DNA of 64,000 nucleotides. Source: Viscum album (Eukaryota > Streptophyta > Magnoliopsida > Santalales > Viscaceae). The notes under the pieces were generated by a model that made no database searches, was not told the origin of the DNA, and saw only the letters and a program-made list of their open reading frames with translations. Shown here piece after piece: positions 26,148-37,055 of this stretch. The DNA lies in assembly GCA_963277665.1 (NCBI GenBank), contig OY728147.1, positions 1,265,973,424 to 1,266,037,423 of the forward strand. Reading direction: 5' to 3'. Both the position numbers and the translations under genes were made by a program. How positions within the stretch are numbered: position 1 is the first letter of the stretch; each line of letters opens with the position of its first letter.

Positions 26148-26870
26148 TGACTCTCCTGGGTCAGTCCAGCAATGTGGTGACCTTCAAGGTCGCCCGTACA
26201 GAGCCTCGAATGGTTCCATACTGATAGTGTAATGATAACTATTGTTCTAAGAAAATTCAACATGTGGTAGGTGATCCACCAAGCTATGACTGAAGTCAGG
26301 AATGCAATCTCGAAGCATATCTTCCAGAACCTGGATGGTTCGCTCTGTCTGACCATTGGTCTGAGGATAGAACACTGTGCTCAAGCGTAACTGAGTCCCA
26401 AAAGATTCTTGCAATCCCTTCCACAACCAGGATGTGAAGCGAGCATCAAAATCTGAGACGATCGTGGATGGAACTCTATGAAGTCGAACTATCTCTTGCA
26501 CGTATAGGAATCCCATGCTCTATACCGAACTCTTCTCTCATATGGCTAGGAAGTGGGCCTACTTGGTGAGTCGATCGACGATCACCTAGATGGAATCGTG
26601 TCCCATGGGGGTAAGTGGTAAACCCATCATGAATTCCATGGATATACCATCCCACTTTCACTCTATCACCTCAAGAGGATGAGTCAAACCTGCTGGCACC
26701 TGGTGCTCAGCCTTTACGTGCTGACAAGTAAGGCACTAAGAAACAAACTCTGCCACACTCTTCTTTATTCCTAGGCACCAGAACTGACGTCAGAGGTCAT
26801 AATACATCCTTGCCATGCCTGGATGCACTGCCAAACGAGATGTATGGAACTACCTTATAACCTCATCCTA
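26148..26870 (-). pseudogene. Tekay-type integrase, zinc-binding and catalytic core, broken
   Basis: Integrase joins element DNA to the target. The HHCC zinc finger is readable: FHTSRLAVHPG supplies both His and CLTCQHVK both Cys. The catalytic triad is partly changed. The first Asp is Glu (SMEF, codon at 26,634-26,636). The second remains in VSDFDARF, and the final Glu remains in PQTNGQTERT. Stops fall after FVS and in the VIE, DSI, LTK and EKSSV neighbourhoods. One 89-codon stretch (26,247-26,516) carries the second and third catalytic positions. It continues from RNase H and into the chromodomain segment on the same strand. Confidence 0.88.
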
Positions 26871-27110
26871 CAACTTCACTGGTACTACTAAACTACCTCT
26901 GAAAAGAAAAAAGTGCTCCCCACCTTTTGAATATCCATCAGCCGCAACACCTATGGATATCTGAACATGTAAAGTCTCACAACTAGCATCCCCGTGTTGT
27001 ACTTCCCCGACTCGCTGTAAGAGGGGAGGGGTAATAACCATAGACTGAAGGTAAGCTCCCTCATCTTCATCCATGAAGGATAACTGTAAAGAATCCAACT
27101 TCTCCATTGC

Positions 27111-27640
27111 CTAATCCAGTAACTGCGAGCTGGATTTTCTACTGAGAGCATCTGCGACCACGTTCCCCTTCCTAGGAGTATAAACGATCTCAAAGTCGTA
27201 ATCCTGGAGGGACTCAAGCCAACGCCTCTTCCTCAAATTCAGATATTTCTGAGAAAAGATACATCTCAGACTCTTGTGATCAGAGTAGATGGTAAACCGC
27301 TCGCCAGTTAGGTAGTTCCGCCACATATTCAACGTGAAGACTACCACTTCCAACTCAAGATCATGGGTCACGTAGCTCTGCTTGTGTGGCCTCAACTTAC
27401 GTGAGCAGTAGGAAATCACTGAATTCCTCTACATCAGGACACAACCAAGCCCGGTTCCTAATGCATCGCAGAACACTACATACTCGACACCCTCCTCCGG
27501 TATTCTCAAGATTAGGTCGCTCGTCAGACTCTATCTCATCTACTGGAAAGCCTGCTGGCATCTCTCGGTCCACATGAAAGGCTGCCCCTTTCGGGTGAAA
27601 GCTGTCATGGGTGCTAGAATCCTGGAGAAATCGTGGATGA
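27111..27640 (-). pseudogene. Tekay-type RNase H remnant
   Basis: RNase H removes the RNA strand during reverse transcription. The segment 27,111-27,419 is open for 102 codons and carries SRKLRPHKQSYVTHDLELEV, then YSDHKSLRCIFSQK. It continues with RWLESLQDYDFEIVY and ends with VVADALSRK, the standard C-terminal block of Ty3/gypsy RNase H. The upstream part (to about 27,640) is out of frame and has a stop (after VLM), but EEGVEYVVFCDA and GTGLGCVLM are readable. It joins RT upstream and integrase downstream. Confidence 0.9.
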
Positions 27641-28520
27641 ATCTCTGATAGTATCCTACCAACCCAAAGAAAACTCAGCACCTCCAAAATGCTCTGGGGT
27701 GGCTCCCACACTAGTACTACATCCACCTTGGTTGGGTCCACAGATACACCATCTGCTGAGATAACGTGTCCCAGAAAGTGGACCCCCTTTACAAGAACTG
27801 ACACATTGAGAGTTTCCCATACAACTGGTACTCTCGGAGTGTGTCCAGAACAATCCTTCGGTGTCTCGTGTGCTCCTCTTCGGATGCAGAGTACACAAGG
27901 ATATCATCGATGAAGACCGCCACGAACTGATCATGATAGGGATGAAATATCTGGTTCATGAGTCCCATGAACATTGTCGAGGCATTCGTCATGCCGAAGG
28001 GCATCACCAATTATTCATAGTGACCATAGGGAGATCAGAAAGCTATCTATGGTATATCCTCATCCCGTACTCGCAACTGGTGATAGCCTGATCGTAGATC
28101 AACCTTAGAGAACCATAATGCCCCTCTCAATTGGTCGAAGAGATCATCGATCCTCTGTAGTTGATACTGGTTCTTCACGTTCACCTGATACAAGCACTAG
28201 TAATCCACACATAGCCTCAAGCTCCTGTCTTCCTTCTTGGAAAACAACACTGGGGCTACCCAGGGTGAGACACTATGTCTCACAAAGCCCTTATTCTAGA
28301 TGTCTTCCAGCTGCACCCTCATCTCACGAACCTCTGCAGGAGCCATCCGATATGCTGATTCTAATATCGGTACAGTCCCGGGTTCAAACCCAATGCAGAA
28401 ATCTATCTCCCGACAAAGAGGTAGCCCGAGGACATCGTCCGGAAAGACATCCTCAATCTCATCCACTACTGCTGGAATCTAGAAACTCATAACATTTGTT
28501 GTGCCGAGGGCTAGGCTATC
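27641..28520 (-). pseudogene. Tekay-type reverse transcriptase remnant
   Basis: Blocks in order on the minus strand: GLPLCREIDFCI and PGTVPI (region before the fingers), then [11 protein letters not shown] and [20 protein letters not shown] stop follows directly after VDY. Then come [34 protein letters not shown] (stop), [11 protein letters not shown] and FIDDILVYS. The catalytic FIDD box at 27,903-27,914 is intact. At least four premature stops and a frameshift near 27,790 inactivate it. RT comes before RNase H and integrase, which is the Ty3/gypsy domain order. Confidence 0.92.
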
Positions 28521-28559
28521 CAACTTATGTGAAATTAGTTGTTCCCTCCTATGCACGAG

Positions 28560-28955
28560 TCCATCTTGTGTTGTTTGGGTCTCTCTTTCACTGACAAAAG
28601 ATAACCTTGTTCCATCACTACGGACACACCGCACCCTTCACCTAAAACAATCAATCTGGTCATGAACTATGGATAGCCAATCCATACCAAGAATGACATC
28701 ATAAGGCCTCGACGCTACCACCATGAGGTTCCAACAGAAACTCTCACCTCCAAGGTTTATGTAACATTATCTACAGAGGTGTGTGATCTTTGAATCTTCT
28801 CTAGTAGGTGTTTCTAAGCATAAGGGTCGAGTAAAAGGCTCAACTAGAATCTCAAGGTCTAGAACAAGATAAGCATCTAGAAAGGAATGACTAGAACCTG
28901 TTTCTAGAAATATGGAAGCCAAAGTCGAAAAGACACAGATAGCACCTCTAATCAT
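28560..28955 (-). pseudogene. Tekay-type aspartic protease remnant
   Basis: The protease would process the gag-pol polyprotein. An open stretch at 28,767-28,955 reads VFSTLASIFLETGSSHSFL, matching the chromovirus pattern 'ALIDTGASHSFI'. The catalytic Asp is Glu (codon at 28,902-28,904), so it would be inactive even if intact. The frame joins an upstream gag-linker frame (28,956-29,168) separated only by a stop. Downstream, sequence to RT has several breaks. Confidence 0.8.
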
Positions 28956-29169
28956 TCAGAGAGTATCTAGGTCATAAGCCTCTTGCCACCTACGGCTGTC
29001 CCGGCCTCTATCAACCAACTCCCTAAGCCTGGGGTGGACCTCTTGGGGGTTGTGGTGGCAAAGGTTCAAAACGCTGACCACCTCCAGCTGCTCTCCCAGC
29101 TCCTCTACCACGTTTTCCGCCCCGTGGATCTGTCTGCTCCACACATTGCCTCTGCGTCTTTTGTCCATC

Positions 29170-30183
29170 CACTACTCTCGTGTAAGTAATACAGCGGGTC
29201 GGACAATCTCGAGCGAGATGTCCTCTACCATCACATTAGTAGCATCGCCTCTCTCGAGGATGGTTGAATGCACCCTACAAACCCTATACGGTAGATCCCC
29301 TATCCTGTGAACACCTCTATAAATGTCTCCCACATCTGGGTCCCTAACGTCGGCTCCCTACTCCCGAGGTCTCTGCTCCAGCTCGCCCACTACTGACATC
29401 TGCTGGTTGTCTCTGCTTTTCCAAGAATCTATCGACCCCTAGAGCCCGCTCGATCACCCCATCATAAGTATGAATGCTCATAGGGATGATTCTCGCTCGG
29501 ATATATCTGCACAAGCCCTGCTAAAAATTCCGATCTCTGAAGTACTGATCTTTGAACATATCCATCAAGTACCGCGAGAGGTCGATAAACCTCGATGAAT
29601 AGTTAGCCACCATCATAGTTCCCTGCTAGAGCTGAAGAAGCTCCTTTATACGTACTGCTCTCAGGGTAACCGGTGAAAACTCCCCTCTGAATAGATTCTA
29701 AAACTCTAACCACACAATAGTCGCCTCGTCGTGGGTCTGGAAAACCAAATTTCACCATCGTCCTGCTGAGCCCTGCAGAAGGCTCACTACAAGTATCACC
29801 ATCTGGTCTGTTGGTGTCCTGACCAAATGGAAGACTCTGGTCACTGCCTCAAGCCAGTCCTCTACTGCCTGAGGGTCAAGCTCACCTCGAATCCTTAGGT
29901 GTCTCTATCTCTGAAACTTGTTTAGTAAGCTCAGCCTGCGCTCCTCCTCCACTGGTACAACAGGCACTAAACACTGCTCCACAGAAGGCAGGATAACTGG
30001 CACACCACTTGAAGGTAAAACTGGGGGATCCGGTCCCTCTATCGAAGCTTCATCACTAAGGGGGTCATCCTCATGATCGAGCTGCTGGATCCTAGCGGGT
30101 GCAAGTCATGGAGGAATCTTGTAAAGGAACACGATGTATCTCAGTCAGTGAGTATATCTAGAGAGCTGACTCAAGAAGGACAT
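29170..30183 (-). pseudogene. Tekay-type gag remnant
   Basis: Gag forms the virus-like particle. A start at 30,183 gives MSFLSQL and is about 240 bp downstream of the primer site, with stops soon after. The capsid region reads through breaks as ELDPQAVEDWLEAVTRVF, VVSLLQGSAGRW, LRAVRIKELLQL, YSSRFIDLSRYL and ARIIPMSIHTYD. These match the retrotransposon gag domain of chromoviruses. The expected zinc knuckle near 29,200-29,330 is degenerate: its Cys positions are largely lost around YRGVHRIGDL. It is followed by the linker to protease. Confidence 0.85.
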
Positions 30184-30410
30184 GGAAACCGCAACTCATT
30201 CCAATATGATTCATGTACCATTTTTATCCCCTGAAACTAGTGTTCTCCTGTTCTGATTCAAAAAGAAAGTTATCAGAGTCCTGTTGTATGGATACGTCGG
30301 TCGCTCGCACCAACACTGGGGTCCTTGGCTTGAAAACTGAAGTCGAAACACTTAACACTGCTTCCCCAAACTAACTCACAGTCTCTTGGTCCTAAGGTAG
30401 AACCGACCAC

Positions 30411-30421
30411 CTCTGATACCA
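30411..30421 (-). other. Primer-binding site, initiator-Met tRNA (Tekay-type)
   Basis: On the minus strand, three bases after the 5' LTR, TGGTATCAGAG matches 11 bases of the complement of the plant initiator-Met tRNA 3' end (usual site TGGTATCAGAGC; the next base here is G). Confidence 0.9.
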
Positions 30422-31517
30422 CTCTGTCACGACCCATCTCAGTGGGGCCCGAGCAGTAACTCCCCAAGCCCGCCTCCAATAGGCCATGTTCTGGTTACTA
30501 ACACCGAGTAGGCATGCTACTAACATGGGAGGCATTGCCTATAAACCTGTACACACGCACACACATCTCTGAGACCACAAAGATGAAAAGTAAAAAACTA
30601 CTAAAAGGAAAAGATGCATGTATACACTAAAACCCAACCACAGAGTACGACAGGAATGTAAAGTACAACAATTGTAAAACCCTGGGCCAAAAGTACAAGA
30701 CGACTAAAATAGAGTCTGTAACAATGTCCAACCTATAAAGAAAGGTGTTGGGACTGCAGTCTGTAGCCGTAGGAACACACCTTGGCCTGTCTGATCTCAC
30801 TAAGTGTCGTCTGGTCTTGGTCTACCTAGAATCCTGTCAAAGAATCACTCGTCTTCACAAGACACAACACGTGCGGGAAAATCCCTTGCAGGGGTGAGTA
30901 TAAAAATACCCAGTAGAACACCCCACACCCACAAAGGAAACACGACAAGAGAAAATACCAAAAAAGAAAGATACAATCAGCTCCACAGAGTATATGTCTA
31001 CAAAACATGTAACAATAATATCCAGATATACTCATACACAAACGACCCTCGCGATACTACCACTAGGATGTAGCTTGAAGATTCCACTAAGCATGTAACA
31101 AGGAGAACACAATCCTCGGTCTGAAGAGAGAGATACGAAGTACTCATTCCGAGAGAACATACTCCACAAGTACTATGAGAACATGATGCTCAGATGAGGA
31201 TCACAACCAAGTCATGGGGTGATTCCGACAACTCAGTCTAAGCTAATCCGCTTGGCAGAGGATCAGCGCTCGGGTAAAGTTGGTCACATCGATACCAAGT
31301 ACTCTAACTAGGGTTCCAGGAATGAATAGAGGATCCAGCTCTAAGTCTCACAGAGGGGATTCCAAATACTCTATTTAGGAAGTCCTGTGAAAGGGATTAT
31401 ACTCCTATAGATATGAAATGATACCAGAAACCTTCAAGAGAAAGACTAAGGGGACAAACCCTAAGGAAACTAAACCAAGTCAAAGAGGGCAATGGGTTCA
31501 AGCCTTGAAGAATATAT

Positions 31518-31994
31518 TACACGGCGTGTAGTATGGTTACACACTGTGTTCCTTGACCCCAGGTACTACCCATGTAAATGGACCTTGTAATCTGTTCAAG
31601 CTGTATAAAACTCAACTACACGTCGGGTAGAAATGTACACGCCGTGTTCCTAACTCCGAGTACTGCCCGTGTAAATGTCCTGTGTCATTTGGATTGTCGG
31701 ATAGAAAGTTACTACACGACATGTAGAAGCATCGCACGCCATGTCCGAACACCTGGGGCTCACTCTGTATACGCTGGCCATTTGCCCGTACACGGCCTCT
31801 GTCTGTGTCCGTGTTGCCTGCCCGTGTACCAGTACACAGGGTATCCCATTTATCTGGTCGGGTCTGGCCGGGAAGGGTATACACCCCGTGTCCTTGGTCG
31901 TGTACCCTACCTGTGTCCGTGTACTCCTGGAGTACATTCCAGATAGTCCCGCCGACGAACACACGCTATGTATCCCATACTACATGGCATGTAG
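31518..31994. repeat. Tandem repeat, period 96-99 bp, in Tekay 5' LTR
   Basis: Units start at 31,518, 31,617 and 31,713, exactly the spacing seen in the 3' LTR (99 then 96 bp). The palindromic heads are TACACGGCGTGTA, TACACGTCGGGTA and TACACGACATGTA. A fourth head, TACATGGCATGTAG, is at 31,981. Confidence 0.7.
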
Positions 31995-32762
31995 TAGGTA
32001 AATTTCTAGAAACGTCGTCTTCCTCCCCACGCCTCAGCCGATTCTCTGGATCTTGATCCAACAATCTGATCATCAGGACACTCTGGATTTGGGGACGTCC
32101 CGCCCCTATGAAACAGATTCCATCAGTTTTGGGCTTCCGCTCGGCCATGATTGTGCATCATGATCCGTCTGCATGAACACGCTTGAATAACGGGAATTTC
32201 CGAACCACCTCGATTTGTCTGCCGTCGTCGTTGTCTCACCTCCTCTAGGTCGTCTCGATGTTGGATCATTAATTTCAGATCATTGCCCCAACAAATGAGT
32301 TTACAAAGATCGATCTCCTCCAAGAACGCGTAGAACGCACACGAAGAACGCATTGTAACTGGGAGAGAAAAACAAAAAAAATCGAGAGGGACAAACCTCG
32401 ATCGATGGTCGTGTCGATCCTGGTTCATCACCATTAGTATGTTGAACGAAAACCAAATTAACTTCAAGAATCAAATCCCCACGATTCCCGAAAAATCTCA
32501 TCCAGCAAGAATGACTGATCCATGGGCTAATCTGTTCGTGTATTAGTCTGTGTTCGTCATGGAAACCAAAAACAGGGAAGAAAATCATCAAAAAGACATC
32601 CTACCTGGATTCTCGACATTTGCTGGCGAAGACCCGGTCGTCGCGTCATCGTCGCCGGTGAAGCATGTCAAGAACACCATCGCCACCTTGGGAGGTTTTA
32701 TCCAGTCCTCTCTAGGGAGATTCAGGGTTATGATAAAAGTAACCATGATCCCTTGAGAAATC

Positions 32763-32772
32763 TCTATTTAAA
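32763..32772 (-). promoter_or_regulatory. Possible TATA-like element in Tekay 5' LTR
   Basis: In element sense TTTTTAAATAGAGA occurs about 370 bp into the LTR, and the same word is kept in the other LTR (about 25,184-25,193). It is the only TATA-like word I noticed in this otherwise GC-richer part. No start site can be shown. Confidence 0.3.
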
Positions 32773-33139
32773 AAGGATAAAAAGATTTCACTGCAACAAG
32801 GATTTAATAAAATATTTAAATTAAATATTTTATTACGGTTACGTCCAAAACCTAGATTTCGCCACCAACCTATGCCCGTCGAGGTTAGGTCTCTTCAAGG
32901 GTAAACCTGCTACTCTCAACGCAACGGTGCCATTGGATTTTTGATCCGAGCAACCATTCGGGAGTTATTCCACTTTTTCAGGAGAACCACATGCGCGCAC
33001 AATTTAAGTATTAAATTAAATTCATACAGTTGTTCTGGGCTCAACAGGCCTCGAAACTACATACCGTCTTAGATCCTGGTCTCTAATTAATTCCCATATA
33101 ACATGAAAATAATACATGGAAAAATCCGGGACATTACAG

Positions 33140-33144
33140 TTTCA
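33140..33144. repeat. Target-site duplication, right copy (Tekay element)
   Basis: GTTTC directly after the 5' LTR; pairs with GTTTT at 22,832-22,836. Confidence 0.6.
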
Positions 33145-34085
33145 TGTATCGGTGGCACCACCATATAAGGGCAATGGTGAATATGTTTGTTCATGTTGTG
33201 AATAGTTTTTTCACATTGTGAGTTATATATATGTAAGTGAAATATTTTTCTTTAGTTATTTATCAATATGATTTTCTATAATACATATTTCCAATAAGAT
33301 ATTAGGTAATGTTCCATGTGGTATTCTATTGCTCTCAATGTGGATCAAGAGGTAGTGTGAAGGTTGGAAAGATACATAAAGATATAATGAGATATAAAAG
33401 GTTGAGTTATTTACTATAAATAGGGTTGATACTATACAATGAGGAAATAAATATATTCTAAAATAGTAATTCACCTTAGGGTAGTTCACTACTAGGGCAT
33501 ATATGGTGTTTTAAGGCTTGAAAACCTAGTCATTTTTTGGTTTCTATTTTTTCTCCCTCCCATGGGAAGAATATGGGACTTTTTCTTAGGTTGTATCCTT
33601 TATAAAAAAATGTTACTAAGTTCTTGTATTATTTTTATTTTTAATTTTAGTTTATATCATGTTCATGTATTCATATTTTATCACATATATCATTATCCTC
33701 CTTTGAGTGTGACAATTTTATCAATCATTGGGGACGTTCCATTCAATGAATCAACTAACTACCATGAATACAATGTAATATAATTAATGGGCATGGATAT
33801 ATTTAAAAATGTTTTTAGTCATCTAATTTATGAATAATCTAATGTAAATGACCATAATAAAGGTGGTACTCATGAATTAAAGAGTGATGACCAATATTGC
33901 AGCATCACTTAGATTCAATTTCTATAGTGAAATCACTCTATATTATATATTTCATACTTTATTATCTTATAAACCTATATTTACATGATCTGTGTGCCTT
34001 CATTATTGATAGTTACTTCAATGTTGTTTTAGATTTCGTTTCATTTTAACGTATTCATCATGGTTATTGAAGTTGTATTTTAATG
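33140..34085 (+). repeat. Right LTR of element Y, piece 2
   Basis: Collinear with about 18,080-19,020 of the left Y LTR. For example 'ggtgaatatgtttgttcatg' corresponds to 'ggtaaatatgttggttttaa' at 18,121, and 'aattaaagagtgatgacc' to 'aattatagagtgatgaac' at 18,818. It ends where element X begins (boundary approximate). Confidence 0.6.
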
Positions 34086-34410
34086 TGCAATTAATGTTTT
34101 GAATGTCTCCCCATTGATCTATAAAAATTAGTACACTAGAAACTGGAATAAATAAAAACATTTTTTTAAAACATTAGTGACTAGAATATCACTTGATGTA
34201 TGTGCCCAAAACATGGAATAAAAAAGTACTTATGTTATTACACTAGATCACTATTCCTTTCATAAACTAATCAAGTAATGTTATAGATTAGGAAATAAGA
34301 AATACCACACATGATATGAAATAGAGAGACTGACCAAAAATATTGTTTTTCAGATGGTTTTTCAACTTGAAGAAATAAAAAACTACATATTCCATTATGG
34401 TAACAAATTA
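34086..34410. repeat. Left LTR of element X, piece 1
   Basis: Matches about 48,150-48,380: 'aaacattagtgactagaa' versus 'aaacattagtgtctagaa', and 'ccacacatgatatgaaat' versus 'ccaaacatgacatgaaat'. The last five bases, AATTA, are one copy of element A's target duplication. Confidence 0.55.
34406..34410. repeat. Target-site duplication, left copy (element A)
   Basis: AATTA before the 5' LTR; AATTG follows the 3' LTR at 45,153-45,157. Confidence 0.55.
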
Positions 34411-36488
34411 TGTAATAGCCTAAGATTTTATATTATGTCATTTTTTTAATGTAATTCAATAACTTGCACTACATCCAACAACAAGTTTGAGCGTACCATG
34501 ACTTACCAAACTAGCCATTCAAAAAGTATTTATGAATAATATTAATTGCATTTTGAATTTTATTTATATCCTATATAATTTTAACATTCATATCCTGTGT
34601 TTCTTAGACATAATATAACGACAAATCCATTTTTTCAGATAAAAAAATAGTTTTCAAAAAAGGCAATTTTACCGCCTACTTAACAGCGAATCCTTTTTAA
34701 AACAAATATTTGACACTTTTATATATTCAATTTAATGAAATTAAATTCTTATTTAGATTAGGATATAAAAATTTTGTTTGGATAAATTTTTGGTACTTTT
34801 CTGATAACTTTCATATTTTGATGAGAAGTGAAAAATCATAAATTTTAATTGAAAACATATTTTTTAATCGAAAAACTTCATTGTGATAAATTATGAATTT
34901 AAATAGTTTATAAGTATGAATAGATTATATTTTTATCATTTAATACAATATAGGTCATTATAAGTAATTTCACTTTTAAATTTGACATAAAAACATGTTA
35001 ATCTTTTAATAGTCTCAACATTAAAAAAAAAATCCAATTTTTTTTGTTTTGGAAACAGGAATTAATTTAAATTAAATAATGCAATTTTTTTTAAATTGGT
35101 AAAATAGAATTCATTTTTCAATTTAGAATATCAAAATTATATTAGGTTGAATTTGTTTTTATTTTTCTGAAAACATTCAATTTTTTTATGAATATTGAAA
35201 AACACAACGTTATTGTTTGAAACCGACTTTTTATTTAAATAATTATTTATTTTATTTAAATTTATTTTAATTAGAAAAATATATATAATACCAATATAAT
35301 TCCAATGTAATTCATTTGATTCTTTTTAAAATAAAATTGGATGTATAAATTTATATTGAACTTTTTAGCATCTTTTACCCATCTTTTAAGAGTATTTGAA
35401 AATTTGCATAAAACATAGTTTTACCGCATCTGTGAGTTGAATTTAAAAATTCTAAGAGACATGGTTGACATCAGTAAGAAATATATGGGTCAATAAGATG
35501 AAATGAATTTTAATTGAATAGTATCTTTGGACTTTTATATACCACGGTTAAAAGTAAATATGGCAATTAAAGTTACAAAATGATATTATAATTACCCAAA
35601 CATAGTCCCTAATTCTATTAGATAATTTTAATTCGACCAAAAACAAACATAGAAATAAAAAATAATCCTTTTGATCCACTTGGAACAGATTAGGACATTT
35701 ATTATTATTTTACTTAAATAAGAGTTAAGAGTATTAAATTCAATGTTTAAAAACTAAAGTATTTTTAATATAATGTTATACATGAGATGAATTCGACTAT
35801 AAAATTCATTTGAATGCTAAAAGTATTTCCTACATAATGGTATTTTATTTATAATTTTTATACATTAAATAATTTATTTTATTTATGACACAATGATGAT
35901 GCATTAATTACCTTATTAATGAAATATTAAAATAATTGATACTATAAGTATCCAAACAAATGTAAATTGAGACTTATGATAAATTCCACAAATTTTATAG
36001 GTTAGTATGAAATGTTAGGTTGATTAAATAATTTCTATTTGATGTGATAATGTTTTTATGGATTTCAAAAAAATCAAATACTAAATTGTGTCAAAATTGA
36101 AATTATTGTGTTTTTAAAACAAATGCAATATTATTAATTGATATAATATTATTAAAAATCTAAGGTCCGGAAAAAGGACATAGATAAGGATATATATATT
36201 AATAATGAACCCCTTGGGGTTATCTCTGATTATAATAGTTGTTTATTAACCATATAATATAAAAATACAAAGAGACGTGGTAAATGTCCAGCTATTTAAC
36301 TAAGAGTTAAATCTAAAAGATAAGGTTAATATGGTGACCTAAACCTGTCTAAAACCTATTCGTTGAGAGGTTTTCAACCCATACCCACCATATCCTCGAA
36401 ATAAGTCATTTCAGATCCATTAAAAAATAAAATTATTTTATTATAAAATAATATTTCAAGCTTTTCCTAAAGTGACCCTCACCTCTCT

Positions 36489-36496
36489 TATAAAAG
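36489..36496 (+). promoter_or_regulatory. TATA box of element A 5' LTR
   Basis: TATAAAAG inside a context (accctc..ctcttataaaag.gtac) that is conserved at 43,113-43,120 in the 3' LTR and, on the minus strand, at 61,989-61,996 in the related solo LTR. It is followed by a pyrimidine-rich stretch. Conservation across three diverged copies supports promoter use. Confidence 0.65.
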
Positions 36497-36840
36497 CGTA
36501 CTTCCCCTTCTCTTAGTTTCACACCTCCAAATCCATTTGGCTCAGCCAACCCTGGCCCAAATATCCTCCCAAATTCCCTCAAATCAACCAAGAGTCCTTA
36601 CATTGATCAGAAATCCAACCTATGGAGCCATTTTGATCAACTCAAAAGGAAACACCCAAAGAAGAGATAATAATTTCACCACTGTCTTTTAAGTTCTTTT
36701 CTTCTTCCACTTCCTCTTTATATGTTGTTTCCATAACAAAAATTAACTCCAACTCCTACTAAATACTATGATGTTATTATAAATATGGTACAACCATATT
36801 AGTTATTATATCCATCATATAAAATGATAAAGTCACCATA

Positions 36841-37055
36841 CGTGTGTACATACGGCTTACCGTCTCCACGCAGTGGTGTAGTTTGTTATTCAGACACATC
36901 ATTATTTGGATGGGTAAAATAAAGATTATAACTGATTTAAATAATAAATATAACATTTTAATGATTCTGTATATATTATTTACCATCAAATTATATATTA
37001 TTTCATAATCAATATAATGATATTGTCTCTTGTTCGTACGTACGGATTACCGTCT
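36841..37055 (+). promoter_or_regulatory. Paired CpG-containing motif in element A 5' LTR
   Basis: Two copies of a TACGG(C/A)TTACCGTCT-type word, 190 bp apart: TACGGCTTACCGTCTCC at 36,851-36,867 and CGTACGTACGGATTACCGTCT at 37,035-37,055 (motif trimmed here to its core). They are 350-570 bp downstream of the TATA box, so probably in the transcribed leader. The same pair is kept in the 3' LTR and the solo LTR. Function unknown. Confidence 0.6.

Larger units (their letters stand above)
22837..33139 (-). mobile_element. Tekay/Del-type Ty3/gypsy chromovirus, complete with both LTRs, degenerate
   Basis: A 10.3-kb element on the minus strand inserted in the right LTR of element Y. Order in transcription sense: 5' LTR (30,425-33,139), primer site for initiator-Met tRNA, gag, protease, RT, RNase H, integrase, chromodomain, weak polypurine tract, 3' LTR (22,837-25,550). 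Flanks gtttt and gtttc differ by one base, consistent with a 5-bp target-site duplication that has mutated. LTRs of 2.7 kb plus a chromodomain at the integrase end fit the Tekay/Del lineage. It is visibly richer in GC and CpG than its surroundings and has the longest readable frames in the window, so it is the youngest or least decayed insertion. Stops and frameshifts in every domain make it non-autonomous. Confidence 0.92.
30425..33139 (-). repeat. 5' LTR of Tekay-type element
   Basis: Partner of 22,837-25,550. In element sense it begins TGTAATGTCCCGG and ends GTGACA, giving proper TG...CA ends. It lies next to the primer-binding site, which fixes the element's direction. It carries the same 96-99 bp tandem repeat as the other LTR. 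Many of its differences from the 3' LTR are transitions. Confidence 0.92.
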
